Shown here: positions 52,717 through 61,946 of the stretch, piece by piece
How the letters are laid out: every line of letters starts with the position of its first letter
How positions within the stretch are numbered: the first letter of the stretch is position 1
DNA from: CAVPKN01 sp963832835
GTDB lineage: Bacteria; Chlamydiota; Chlamydiia; Chlamydiales; JAAKFR01
Direction: 5' to 3'
DNA length: 64,000 bases
Assembly (NCBI GenBank): GCA_963832835.1
Contig: CAWHVD010000001.1
Coordinates: forward strand, 496,001 to 560,000
Notes under the pieces: model-generated
Seen by the model: the letters and a program-made list of their open reading frames with translations, nothing else
Told to the model about the DNA's origin: nothing
Databases searched by the model: none
Made by a program: the position numbers and the translations under genes

Positions 52717-53422
52717 GGTTGATATCCACTTGTCTATATTGCAATTCGACTGACGCTAGTAGCAGGTGGGAAAAATTTTCCATATCGGCTGAGAATTGAG
52801 CAATCGTTGCTTTCAAGTAATTATAGCCGATTAATGCCGGTATGGCAACGAGTAGACCCATCACGGTTGTTCCCAATGCCATAGCAAGGCCCCCCATGAT
52901 TGCGCCGCTTGCGTTAACACTTGCACCGGCCTGCAATTGTGCAAAGGTAAGAAGAATGCCCCATACTGTGCCAAGAAGGCCCAGAAAAGGGGCTAAGCTT
53001 ACCACGGTAGAGAGTACGAACAGATTTTTTTCCATCCCTTTGGTTTCAGAGGAGATTGCGCTCATGAGGTGGGCTTCGATCAATGCAATATCGGTATGCG
53101 AGATAGTCACTTCGTTTTTTTGTAGAACGGCGCGATTCTTCTGCAGGAGCTCTACGGTATGCTCCTTCAGAGTTCGGTACATGGCAGCAAAAGGGTGGAG
53201 CGCCTCGCCCACCTCAAGAGCCAAGGGATTCAACCGTTTTTTTTGAAAAGCTAGGGCCAATTGGGCGCCGCGTCGTTTGACATCTAGTTGTAAAAAGAAT
53301 TTTTGCAGAAAGATGATCCATGTCATAACTGACAGAAATAGAAGGGCTAAAAAAATGAATTTTCCGAAGAGGTCTGAACCTTGATAGGCATTGAAAATAG
53401 GGTTGGATGCGAGTACTTGCAT
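52703..53422 (-). CDS. exbB: ExbB/TolQ proton channel protein
   Basis: 239 residues. It has the MotA/TolQ/ExbB layout: one N-terminal helix (FIFLALLFLSVMTWIIFLQ), a long cytoplasmic loop, and two C-terminal helices. The family motif LAPFLGLLGTVWGILLTF and GLAMALGTTVMGLLVAIPALIGYN lie in and around those helices. It energises the TonB/TolA-like protein with ExbD, whose start it overlaps by 14 bp. It diverges from dsbD over 83 bp. Confidence 0.94.
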   Translation of the reverse strand: MQVLASNPIFNAYQGSDLFGKFIFLALLFLSVMTWIIFLQKFFLQLDVKRRGAQLALAFQKKRLNPLALEVGEALHPFAAMYRTLKEHTVELLQKNRAVLQKNEVTISHTDIALIEAHLMSAISSETKGMEKNLFVLSTVVSLAPFLGLLGTVWGILLTFAQLQAGASVNASGAIMGGLAMALGTTVMGLLVAIPALIGYNYLKATIAQFSADMENFSHLLLASVELQYRQVDINHENT

Positions 53423-53505
53423 GTTATAGACCGTTTTTTAAATCTTTACAATGTGCAGGTTATCAGATATAATTTTTAACTTATACCATAAAATGTGGGG
53501 GAGTT

Positions 53506-55656
53506 GTGAGCTTTAATACTTTATCTTTTATGCGGCCTCTCTTTTTAGCCCTTCTTTTCATCGGAACGCCATTGATGGCTGCGGCGGCTGTTCCCAGCGA
53601 GCCTGTTCGAGCAGAGCTCGTTTCAGAAGAAAAAGCGGTGCAGCCGGGCCGCCCTTTTTGGGTAGGGGTGCAGTTGCACATGGACAAGGGATGGGACACT
53701 TATTGGCTTAACCCCGGCGATTCGGGTTTTGCAACTCAAGTGAATTGGAAACTGCCGGATGGTTTCAAAGCGGGCCCTCTTTTGTGGCCTTATCCTCAAA
53801 AGTTTGTAACCGATTCATTGGTAGCCTTTGGTTATACAGATGATGTGCTACTGATGGCAGAGATCACACCGCCCAATAATCTGGCGGCAGATCAAAAGGT
53901 TTCTATACAAGCCGATGTGAATTGGCTTGCGTGTAACGAATCTTGTGTGCCTGGGCACGCTTCATTAGAGCTCGCTTTGCCTGTAACCGATATCACACCC
54001 TCTTTCGATGCGCCGGTACAAGCAATGTTTGTCAACGCGCGAAAAGCCCTTCCTCAAAAGGAGGGCGAAATGACAATCAGTGCGCAATCCGATCAGATTA
54101 TTCTCCATTTCAAACCGTTAGCAGGGATGGTAGGCAAGATCGATGAAGCGCTGTTTATTCCTGAGCAAGGTGAGGTGATTGATTATTCTGCCCCACAAAA
54201 CTTGAGTGCCGCAGGAGACGAGGTAACGCTGAGTATGAAGCGGGCTCATCCTGAAGGAGAGATCAATGCTCTGAAAGGTGTACTGCTTGTTTCAGAGAAA
54301 GGAGCGACAGTCAAGCACGCCATCCAAGTCGATAGCACCATCAGCGCACCTGCGCAAACGGGCGGCATCGATGGGGTATCGAGTGTAGGAGTCGCTTTGG
54401 TCTTTGCCTTTTTAGGAGGGATCATTCTCAATGTCATGCCTTGCGTGCTGCCAGTCGTAGCTTTGAAGATCTTTGGCTTTGTCAAGCTGGCCAATCAGAA
54501 AAGAAGTGTGATCTTTCAGCATGGAGGTTTTTTCTCGCTGGGAGTTTTGGTTTCGTTTTGGATTTTGTCGGGTGCTTTGCTGGTGCTACGCGCTTACGGT
54601 GAAGGAGTGGGCTGGGGTTTTCAGCTCCAGGAGCCTGCGTTTGTAGTTATCCTTGCATCTATCTTATTTATGTTGGGCTTGAGTCTGTTTGGTGTCTTTG
54701 AAATGGGCACATCGCTGATTTCTTTGGGAGCCAAGCCCGCATCAGCGAGTTCCTCGCCATTAGCTAGTTCTTTCATGAGCGGCGTGCTCGCCACGTTGGT
54801 CGCCACTCCTTGCACGGGTCCTCTTTTAGGCCCAGCGCTTGGATTTGCGATGACGCTGCCGGCGATTCAAACGTTGACGATTTTCACCGCGATGGGTTTG
54901 GGGATGGCCTTCCCCTATCTACTCTTTTCTGCCTTTCCGCAGCTTGTCCGCTTTTTACCCAAGCCTGGCAATTGGATGATCGCCTTCAAGCAAATCATGG
55001 GATTTGTGATGATGGGTACGGTGGTGTGGCTTGTATGGGTTTTTGGTGCACAGACCGATAACATGGCAACATTTGTCTTACTCGCGGCCTTCTTAGGTTT
55101 GGCCGTTGGATGCTGGGTTTTTGGGAAATGGGCAGCTTTCAATCGGCCCAAAGTGATACGCGTTGTGGCCACAGTTCTTTCCGCGCTGATCATCTTTACA
55201 AGTGGAGGAGCCGCTTTGATGATGACCAAACAGCATCGAGAAAGTGTAGGTGCTCCAGAGTCGACACAGCTGGTTTCGGATCAAAGTGGATGGGAAACCT
55301 ACTCTCCCGAGCGCGTAGCTCAGTTACGGGCCATGGGCACACCCGTTTTTGTCGATTTTACTGCAAAGTGGTGCCTGATTTGCCAGGCCAACAAGGTGAC
55401 GCTGCGCTCGTCAGACACTCAAAAAGCATTCCGTCAAAAGGGAGTAGTTACGATGAGTGCCGACTGGACCAAAAAAGATCCTATCATCACCCAGCAGCTT
55501 GAAAAATTGGGACGCACGGGAGTACCGGTATACGTTCTATACCCTGGTAATTCACAAGATGCGCCCTACATTCTGCCGCAAACACTCTCTGCAAAAGTGG
55601 TCCACGAGTATCTTGGAAAACTAAAAGACCCTCCTACAACTGTTTATGTTGATTGA
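53506..55656 (+). CDS. dsbD: Thiol:disulfide interchange protein DsbD
   Basis: 716 residues from GTG 53506, preceded by GGGGGAG. A signal peptide, an N-terminal periplasmic domain (to about 270; VNWLACNESCVPG), a membrane domain with the two reactive cysteines (NVMPCVLPV and VATPCTGPL) and a C-terminal thioredoxin-like domain with the WCLIC active site (AKWCLICQANK) are all present. It carries electrons from the cytoplasm to periplasmic disulfide isomerases. In chlamydiae, whose envelope relies on disulfide cross-links, this matters for differentiation. The stop overlaps the tatD start by 11 bp. Confidence 0.95.
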   Translation: MSFNTLSFMRPLFLALLFIGTPLMAAAAVPSEPVRAELVSEEKAVQPGRPFWVGVQLHMDKGWDTYWLNPGDSGFATQVNWKLPDGFKAGPLLWPYPQKFVTDSLVAFGYTDDVLLMAEITPPNNLAADQKVSIQADVNWLACNESCVPGHASLELALPVTDITPSFDAPVQAMFVNARKALPQKEGEMTISAQSDQIILHFKPLAGMVGKIDEALFIPEQGEVIDYSAPQNLSAAGDEVTLSMKRAHPEGEINALKGVLLVSEKGATVKHAIQVDSTISAPAQTGGIDGVSSVGVALVFAFLGGIILNVMPCVLPVVALKIFGFVKLANQKRSVIFQHGGFFSLGVLVSFWILSGALLVLRAYGEGVGWGFQLQEPAFVVILASILFMLGLSLFGVFEMGTSLISLGAKPASASSSPLASSFMSGVLATLVATPCTGPLLGPALGFAMTLPAIQTLTIFTAMGLGMAFPYLLFSAFPQLVRFLPKPGNWMIAFKQIMGFVMMGTVVWLVWVFGAQTDNMATFVLLAAFLGLAVGCWVFGKWAAFNRPKVIRVVATVLSALIIFTSGGAALMMTKQHRESVGAPESTQLVSDQSGWETYSPERVAQLRAMGTPVFVDFTAKWCLICQANKVTLRSSDTQKAFRQKGVVTMSADWTKKDPIITQQLEKLGRTGVPVYVLYPGNSQDAPYILPQTLSAKVVHEYLGKLKDPPTTVYVD

Positions 55657-56452
55657 TTCTCACGCCCATCTAACGCACATCTCCTTTGAAGGGGATGTGC
55701 ATTTTCTATTAGAAAGGGCGCGCCTTGCCGGTGTCGATGCGATTGTGAATATCTGCACCAATCCCACAGAGCTCCAAAAAGGGCTTGCTCTTTCTCAGGA
55801 GTTTCCCTGGATCTATACCGCGGCGGCAACTACGCCTCATGATGTCGCAGCTGAGGGAGAAACTGCCTTTCCTGCTATGGAAAGGGCTGCGCGCGAGGGT
55901 AAATTGATCGCAGTGGGAGAGACAGGTCTTGATTATCACTATTATGCCGACACAAAAGAGATTCAGCAGCACTTTTTGCGCCGATATCTTGTATTGGCGC
56001 GCAGCTGCAAACTTCCTATTATTATCCATTGCCGCGAAGCATTCTCTGATCTTTTCCGCATCATTGATGAAGAGTACAGTGGTCTGCCGGGGGTTTTGCA
56101 TTGTTTTACAGGCACTCCACAAGAAGCGCATGAGGTGATCAAACGGGGTTGGTTCCTTTCGCTCAGTGGCATTGTCACTTTCAAAAAGAGTATGGAACTG
56201 CAACAAGTTGCCCGTGAGGTTCCGCTCGATCAGCTCCTGATCGAAACCGATGCTCCTTACCTTGCGCCCGCTCCCCATCGAGGCAAAACAAATGAACCGG
56301 CATACTTAGCAGCCACTGCGCAGTTTATTGCCGATTTGCGCGGTATCCCTCTCTTGGAGCTTGCCACCGCTACCTCTTACAACGCCCGTTCCCTCTTCCA
56401 ATTAATACCATTTCCAGAAAATAAAGCCATGAAGTGGCGCTGGGTAACATGA
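55646..56452 (+). CDS. tatD: TatD-family hydrolase with repeat-encoded C-terminus
   Basis: 268 residues. The metal-dependent hydrolase opens MLIDSHAHLTH and has GETGLDYHYY, IIHCREAF, LHCFTG and IETDAPYLAPAPHRGK, the TatD motifs; such enzymes act as 3'-5' nucleases. Translation runs into repeat A8: the last 15 residues (IPFPENKAMKWRWVT) are encoded by the repeat end. Removing A8 and one TAA restores ...LFQLTP and a stop. The catalytic domain is complete, so function may persist. The order dsbD-tatD-sdhC matches CT595-CT593. Confidence 0.93.
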   Translation: MLIDSHAHLTHISFEGDVHFLLERARLAGVDAIVNICTNPTELQKGLALSQEFPWIYTAAATTPHDVAAEGETAFPAMERAAREGKLIAVGETGLDYHYYADTKEIQQHFLRRYLVLARSCKLPIIIHCREAFSDLFRIIDEEYSGLPGVLHCFTGTPQEAHEVIKRGWFLSLSGIVTFKKSMELQQVAREVPLDQLLIETDAPYLAPAPHRGKTNEPAYLAATAQFIADLRGIPLLELATATSYNARSLFQLIPFPENKAMKWRWVT

Positions 56453-56566
56453 CAGATTTGGATGATCGTTTCGAAGCCTATGTTTTTGCACCTAAGCGAG
56501 AAAGGATCGTTCAAAAATGGCGCGTTATACAGTGCCACTTCATGGCTTTATTTTCTGGAAATGGTA
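56406..56566. mobile_element. Repeat family A, copy A8, at the tatD 3' end
   Basis: 161 bp, forward core, with ends TACCATTTCCAGAAAATAA and its complement. The arms match for about 33 bases before the first difference. It is flanked by TAA (56403-56405 and 56567-56569). It is the best representative of the TTCCAG subfamily. Confidence 0.95.
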
Positions 56567-56781
56567 TAACTCCATAGGGAGGCACATAGGGAGGCAATTG
56601 GGCGTGCCGTAAACTTATCGCCAAGAGAAAAGCAGATCCTATTTCAAATGCGAGGCGAAAGCGGTAGGTTATTGATAATAAACAACTTAGCTTCTGTAAA
56701 GTGTTTATAGTGAAATCACCTTGCTGTTATAGTTAATTTTTTGTTGTTATTGAGGGTTAGAGTTGGTACTTTCAATTTTAA
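56567..56781 (+). promoter_or_regulatory. Upstream region of the sdh operon
   Basis: 215 bp between repeat A8 and sdhC. It contains a short direct repeat (ATAGGGAGGCA twice near 56574-56595) and AT-rich sequence close to the gene (TTGCTGTTATAG at about 56721). I see no small gene. The promoter cannot be placed with confidence. Confidence 0.35.
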
Positions 56782-57627
56782 ATGACAACTCCTACCACAG
56801 AAAAGACATTCGAAAGTGATGAGAAGGTGAAGCTGCCTCGCCCTTTTATCATGCGCCGAATCCACTCTATTATGGGTTTGTGGCTGGTATTATATTTGTG
56901 CGAGCACCTACTCGTGAATTCGCAAGTGGCCCTTTTTTTCGAAGATAATGGTTACGGTTTTATTGATGCCGTGAATAAAATCCATGCGCTTCCCTATTTG
57001 AAAGTTGTCGAAGCGGTATTTTTGGGGTTGCCCTTTCTCATTCACGGGATTTGGGGAGTGATCTATGCACTCACAGGCAAACTTAATGCCCACAAAACAG
57101 ATGGATCTAAGCCGGCTCTACCGCAATACAAGCGCAACCGCGCGTATAGCTGGCAGCGGATCACCTCGTGGATTTTGCTCGTCGGGATCTTGGCACATGT
57201 GGTGCAGATGCGTTTTATAGAATACCCGGATAAGCTTGTGCGGGGAGATGAGCATTTTTACAAAGTACAGGTCACAGAAGATAGAGGTCTGGTGCAGACC
57301 GCGCATAAGCTAAAAGTCACTTTGGAGCAAGGTGAGGGAGGCAAGATGGTAGCTTTAGCTCCTGATCCCGGAACAGCTTTCCTTATAGTGGTTCGTGAAA
57401 CATTTAAAAATCCCTTGATGGTGACTCTGTACTCACTGCTCGTAGTGGCGTCGGCCTACCATGCATTCAATGGTTTATGGACATTCATGATCACCTGGGG
57501 TGTAACCTTAACTCGCAGATCTCAAAGAGTCATGCGCTCGATCACAAACGTGTTAATGGGGATTGTGATGTTTTTAGGATTGATGGCTGCTTGGGGCACG
57601 TTTTGGATTACACAATTTCAAAAATAG
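56782..57627 (+). CDS. sdhC: Succinate dehydrogenase cytochrome b subunit
   Basis: 281 residues and about five membrane helices, the single-subunit b558-type anchor that replaces SdhC plus SdhD. Haem-ligand histidine candidates lie in RRIHSIMGLWLVLYLCEH, FLIHGIWGV, AHVVQMRF and AYHAFNGLW. It passes electrons between the flavoprotein complex and quinone. It is the first gene of sdhCAB, with 6 bp to sdhA. This layout matches chlamydiae and Bacteroidetes-type fumarate reductase/succinate dehydrogenase. Confidence 0.92.
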   Translation: MTTPTTEKTFESDEKVKLPRPFIMRRIHSIMGLWLVLYLCEHLLVNSQVALFFEDNGYGFIDAVNKIHALPYLKVVEAVFLGLPFLIHGIWGVIYALTGKLNAHKTDGSKPALPQYKRNRAYSWQRITSWILLVGILAHVVQMRFIEYPDKLVRGDEHFYKVQVTEDRGLVQTAHKLKVTLEQGEGGKMVALAPDPGTAFLIVVRETFKNPLMVTLYSLLVVASAYHAFNGLWTFMITWGVTLTRRSQRVMRSITNVLMGIVMFLGLMAAWGTFWITQFQK

Positions 57628-57633
57628 GGTGGC

Positions 57634-59520
57634 ATGAGCAAAAAACGGAAAGAAGTTGTGGTAGTAGGCGGAGGGCTTGCGGGTCTTTCTGCAGCGATGC
57701 GCCTTGCTGAGAATGGATGCAAAGTTTCTATCGTCTCGGTGACAAAAGTCAAACGGTCCCACTCTGTTTGCGCTCAAGGTGGAATTAATGCAGCATTGAA
57801 CACCAAAGGGGAGGATGATTCTCCTTTTTTACATGCCTATGACACGATTAAGGGGGGCGATTTTCTGGCCAATCAGCCTCCGGTTGTGGAAATGTGTCTC
57901 GCTGCACCGGGTATTATCCAAATGATGGATCGATTCGGTTGCCCCTTTAATCGCACTCCTACTGGGCACCTGGATGTCCGAAGGTTTGGCGGTACCCTCT
58001 ACAATAGGACCGTCTTTTGCGGCGCCTCGACAGGGCAACAACTTCTCTACACTCTGGATGAGCAAGTACGCCGTCATGAGGCTGTTGGTCTAGTCGACAA
58101 ATTCGAGAATCATGAATTTTTACGCCTGGTATTGGACAAAGAGGGAAGGGCTCGAGGCGTTGTGCTCATGAATCTCTTCAACCAGAAAATCGAGGTTTTA
58201 AAAGGGGATGCTGTGGTCTTTGCAACGGGAGGACCGGGGCTAATTTTTAAAAAATCGACTAACTCAACATTCTGTACCGGAGCTGCCAGCGCACGCCTGT
58301 ATATGCAAGGTGTATGGTATGCCAATGGCGAATTTATCCAAATCCATCCCACCGCCATTCCTGGGCATGATAAGCTACGGTTAATTTCAGAGTCTGTACG
58401 CGGAGAAGGGGGCAGGATTTGGGTCTGGGGTGATTCCTCTAAAAAGATCACGATTCCAGGGGGCAAAACGATTCCCTGTGGAGAAACGGGTAAGCCCTGG
58501 TATTTCTTAGAAGAGATGTATCCCGGCTATGGCAACCTTGTGAGCCGAGATGTCGGGGCGCGCGCTGTTTTACAAGTCTGTGAACTGGGATTGGGTGTAG
58601 ATGGTCAAATGCAAGTGCATCTTGATATCACAGCGCTTCCTGAAGAAAAGAAGCATAAGTTAGAGGCCGTTCTCGACATCTACCAAAAGTTTACGGGTGA
58701 TGATCCGCGCAAAGTGCCCATGAAGATCTTTCCAGCTGTCCATTATTCGATGGGTGGAATATGGGTGGACTGGCCGGCAGCGGATGATCCTGACCGTGCG
58801 ACGCGCTTTCGGCAGATGACCAATGTGCCCGGTTGCTTCAACTGTGGCGAGTCTGATTACCAATATCATGGTGCCAATCGTTTGGGAGCGAATTCGCTTC
58901 TTTCCTGTATTTTTGGAGGGCTTGTGACGGGGGATGAAGTGCCTCGCTATGTCGAAAGTTTGACCGAAAGTTACGACACCGATTCTAACACTTTTTTTGA
59001 GCAAGCAGTGCAGATCGAAGAGGATCTCAAAGCTGAGCTATTACGACGAGATGGTGGCGAAAATGTCTTTAAGCTTCATGAAGAGCTCTCACAGATCATG
59101 GTCCTTCACGTAACGGTCAAACGCAATAATCACGACTTGACCGAGACATTGAATAAAATCAAAGAACTGCGTGAGCGTTATAAAAAGATCACTCTAGATG
59201 ATAAAGGGATGTTTGCTAATCAAACACTACAATTTGCCCAGCAATTCGGGGCGATGTTAGAGCTGGCTCTAGTGATCACAAAAGGGGCTCTACTGCGCAA
59301 TGAATTTCGAGGGTCGCATTTTAAGCCCGAATTTCCTGCGCGTGATGATGCCAATTGGCTGAAAACTACAATAGCAGCTTATTCTAAAGAAGAGCCCATC
59401 ATCACTTACCAACCAGTTGACACACGCCACTTAGACCCTGAAAAAAGGGACTATACAGTGGCAAAAAAAATCAGACCCCAATTAAAGAACATACCCGAGC
59501 GCATTCAACTGCCTATTTGA
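57634..59520 (+). CDS. sdhA: Succinate dehydrogenase flavoprotein subunit
   Basis: 628 residues. The FAD Rossmann motif VVGGGLAGLSAAMRLAENG, the covalent-FAD region RSHSVCAQGGINAALN, the substrate-site segment IQIHPTAIPG, the catalytic-arginine region LISESVRGEGGRI and the capping-domain end are in place. It oxidises succinate to fumarate. Length and motifs fit the b558-type complex. It sits between sdhC and sdhB in one operon. Confidence 0.96.
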   Translation: MSKKRKEVVVVGGGLAGLSAAMRLAENGCKVSIVSVTKVKRSHSVCAQGGINAALNTKGEDDSPFLHAYDTIKGGDFLANQPPVVEMCLAAPGIIQMMDRFGCPFNRTPTGHLDVRRFGGTLYNRTVFCGASTGQQLLYTLDEQVRRHEAVGLVDKFENHEFLRLVLDKEGRARGVVLMNLFNQKIEVLKGDAVVFATGGPGLIFKKSTNSTFCTGAASARLYMQGVWYANGEFIQIHPTAIPGHDKLRLISESVRGEGGRIWVWGDSSKKITIPGGKTIPCGETGKPWYFLEEMYPGYGNLVSRDVGARAVLQVCELGLGVDGQMQVHLDITALPEEKKHKLEAVLDIYQKFTGDDPRKVPMKIFPAVHYSMGGIWVDWPAADDPDRATRFRQMTNVPGCFNCGESDYQYHGANRLGANSLLSCIFGGLVTGDEVPRYVESLTESYDTDSNTFFEQAVQIEEDLKAELLRRDGGENVFKLHEELSQIMVLHVTVKRNNHDLTETLNKIKELRERYKKITLDDKGMFANQTLQFAQQFGAMLELALVITKGALLRNEFRGSHFKPEFPARDDANWLKTTIAAYSKEEPIITYQPVDTRHLDPEKRDYTVAKKIRPQLKNIPERIQLPI

Positions 59521-59540
59521 GGCCAATTTTTAAGGAACGT

Positions 59541-60305
59541 ATGGATACCTATAAATTAAAGATCTTCCGCGGATCGCCAGGCAAGCAGTATTGGGAAGAG
59601 TTTGAGCTGCCATTGCGTAAAGGGGAAAACGTCATCAGTGGTCTGATGGAAATCCAGAAAAACCCAATCAATATTCAAGGTGAAAGGGTAGTTCCCGTAG
59701 CATGGGAACAAGGCTGCTTGGAAGAGGTTTGTGGCTCCTGTTCGATGCTTGTGAACGGATTTCCTCGTCAAGCATGCACGGCTCTGATAGCAAATTACAT
59801 ACATGATACGAAAAAGAACACGATCACTTTGGCTCCTTTCACAAAATTCCCTTTGGTGAGGGATTTGATTGTAGACAGATCCCGGATGTTCGAGAACTTG
59901 AAGAAGGTGCACGCTTGGATCGACACGCCAGGGTCTAAGAGCGATGGTTTCGGCCCCCTCATTTCCCAGCCTAAGCAAGAGGTCATGTATGCGCTTTCCA
60001 CCTGTATGACCTGTGGGTGTTGTAGCGAAGCATGCCCTCAAATCAATGAACGCTCCGCATTTATTGGGCCTGCAGCCATTTCTCAAGCGCGCCTTTTTAA
60101 CGCACACCCGTCCGGAAAATTGCAGCGCAATGCCCGCCTACGTCCTCTTATGGAAAAGGGAGGGATCAGCGATTGTGGCAATGCCCAAAATTGTGTCGAG
60201 GTCTGTCCTAAAGATATTCCTTTGACAGATAGCATTGCAGTGATTGGCAGGGAGGTCTCTTTGCAAGCCTTTCGTGACCTTTTCAGCTTTCCCGACCGCG
60301 AATAA
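59541..60305 (+). CDS. sdhB: Succinate dehydrogenase iron-sulfur subunit
   Basis: 254 residues from ATG 59541 (AAGGA upstream). The [2Fe-2S] cluster ligands are in CLEEVCGSCSMLVNG, the [4Fe-4S] set in STCMTCGCCSEACP and the [3Fe-4S] set in NAQNCVEVCPKDIP. It relays electrons from SdhA to the cytochrome subunit. The operon ends here; a minimal repeat A copy lies 16 bp downstream. Confidence 0.95.
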   Translation: MDTYKLKIFRGSPGKQYWEEFELPLRKGENVISGLMEIQKNPINIQGERVVPVAWEQGCLEEVCGSCSMLVNGFPRQACTALIANYIHDTKKNTITLAPFTKFPLVRDLIVDRSRMFENLKKVHAWIDTPGSKSDGFGPLISQPKQEVMYALSTCMTCGCCSEACPQINERSAFIGPAAISQARLFNAHPSGKLQRNARLRPLMEKGGISDCGNAQNCVEVCPKDIPLTDSIAVIGREVSLQAFRDLFSFPDRE

Positions 60306-60321
60306 TTGATATGCGACCTCA

Positions 60322-60386
60322 TACCATTTCCAGAAAATAAAGTCACAAATTGGCACTGTATAACACGCCATTTTTGATAAATGGTA
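60322..60386. mobile_element. Repeat family A, minimal copy A9 (65 bp)
   Basis: Ends TACCATTTCCAG and TTTTTGATAAATGGTA, one from each subtype, are flanked by TCA (60319-60321 and 60387-60389). Most of the core is missing. The TCA pair shows that the target is TNA rather than only TAA or TTA. Confidence 0.9.
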
Positions 60387-60443
60387 TCAGTATGTTTTTT
60401 TGAGCTATTTTTCTATTTAGGGAGATAGGATATATTATCTCCT

Positions 60444-61895
60444 ATGAGATGGTTGCTGCTGTTATTGCTTGTAAAAGCGGTTGTATTGGGTTGGATCATT
60501 GCACATGGGGCAATTGGGCTCTCTCCCGATGAGGCGCAGTATTGGACATGGAGTCAGGCGCTCGATTGGGGCTATTATTCGAAACCCCCTGGTATTGCCT
60601 GGCAAATCTGGCTGACGACCCAAATTTTAGGCAATAATCCCTTAGGGGTACGTTTAGGCGCGCTTGTCGTTGGCACTTTATTGAGCTTGGCGGTGTATGG
60701 GGTAGCTCGCGGTGCGCGGTTGGAAAAAAGGACAGCCCTCTGGGCAGGTGTGATCACCGCAGTTTGTCCTTTAGGGGTTTATCTTTCTTTTGCAGCCACT
60801 ACCGATGGCTTTGCTATCTTGTTTTTGACAATGGCGACACTAGCTGTTATCCGCGGCCCGCACTATATGTGGGCTGGACTTTGTATTTTCGCAGGGGCCT
60901 TATTTAAGTGGACCGCCTTTGTGTTCTGGCCGGTCGTATTGCCGTTTCTATTTTTTTCCAAAGAGATGCGCAAGTGGAGCATTCTGGGTGGGATTGCGCT
61001 TTCTCTGCTAGCTTTGATCCCCTCAGTGTATTGGAATATGCACCACGACTGGGCTACGTTTAAGCACGTTGGAGCTGCAGTGGGCGAAGCTAAAGGAGGG
61101 AATTTTCTCGACTTTTTCGCTGCGCAAATAGGCCTTCTCTCACCCATTTATTTTGTCCTTTTGATTGCGAGCTATTTTTATGCTAAAGGGTGCAGGCTGT
61201 GGATTGCAGCGGCGTTTCCTGCTGTGGTTCTGTTCTATTTTGCTCTCTGCTTTTTTAAAAAAATGCAACCCAACTGGGCCGCTTACCTCTACCCTCCAGG
61301 TTTGGCTCTCATCGCCTGGGTTGCGTGTGAACGGATTAAACGAGGAGCTCTATGGCTCTATTTGGGGACTGTGCTTTCGATTATCATGGTTGCAGCACTG
61401 TTTGCAGTGCCTTGGCTGCAGTCTTCTAACATTCTACCCCTTCCCTATAAGCTGAATCCCTTCCGACAATCGGTTGGCTGGTTGAAACTAGCTCCTGCTT
61501 TATCTGAGGCTGGCTACAACCCGCATGAAGACTTTCTTTTTTCAGACAAATATCAAAATACGAGTTTACTCAGTTTTTACGCTCCAGCTCAAAAGAGAGC
61601 CTATTATTTTAACATCAGCCAAACGCGTAAAACGCAATTTTCCTACTGGCCTCAAATGCATGAGCGGGAAGTGGGGAAAACGGGCTTCTTTGTGGTTTTG
61701 CAAAACATGCCTGAAAGTGATGCTCCCTGGTATATCACTCATTACCAAAAGCGTCTCAAACCCTATTTTGAACATGTAGCTTACAAAGGGGCCTATCCTC
61801 TCTTTTCAGCTGGCGGCATACCTGTGAAATTCGCTCTCATCTTCGAGTGCATGAACTATTCTGGTTTAGCACCTATTGAACCTGAGAAATATTAG
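60444..61895 (+). CDS. Family-39 (PMT_2/ArnT-like) glycosyltransferase
   Basis: 483 residues with about ten to twelve membrane helices. The first periplasmic loop contains LSPDEAQYWTWSQALDWGYY and then SKPPG, the acidic DE motif of polyprenyl-phosphate-dependent transferases. The C-terminal soluble part (about 330-480) follows. The family moves a sugar from a lipid-phosphate donor to an envelope lipid or protein. The acceptor cannot be told from sequence. A small inverted repeat (GGAGATA / TATCTCC, 60420-60442) lies directly before the ATG. Confidence 0.85.
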   Translation: MRWLLLLLLVKAVVLGWIIAHGAIGLSPDEAQYWTWSQALDWGYYSKPPGIAWQIWLTTQILGNNPLGVRLGALVVGTLLSLAVYGVARGARLEKRTALWAGVITAVCPLGVYLSFAATTDGFAILFLTMATLAVIRGPHYMWAGLCIFAGALFKWTAFVFWPVVLPFLFFSKEMRKWSILGGIALSLLALIPSVYWNMHHDWATFKHVGAAVGEAKGGNFLDFFAAQIGLLSPIYFVLLIASYFYAKGCRLWIAAAFPAVVLFYFALCFFKKMQPNWAAYLYPPGLALIAWVACERIKRGALWLYLGTVLSIIMVAALFAVPWLQSSNILPLPYKLNPFRQSVGWLKLAPALSEAGYNPHEDFLFSDKYQNTSLLSFYAPAQKRAYYFNISQTRKTQFSYWPQMHEREVGKTGFFVVLQNMPESDAPWYITHYQKRLKPYFEHVAYKGAYPLFSAGGIPVKFALIFECMNYSGLAPIEPEKY

Positions 61896-61946
61896 ATGAA
61901 CACGTTCGTCCCATTTGCTATCATGAGTGAATAAAAGGTTTTTAAT

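Noticed and set aside
55709..56278. 189-codon minus-strand frame opposite tatD
   Set aside because: The plus strand encodes all TatD catalytic motifs; the antisense frame is Cys/Arg-rich and has no start signal.
59556..60107. 183-codon minus-strand frame opposite sdhB
   Set aside because: It is a shadow of the conserved iron-sulfur protein, with no independent support.
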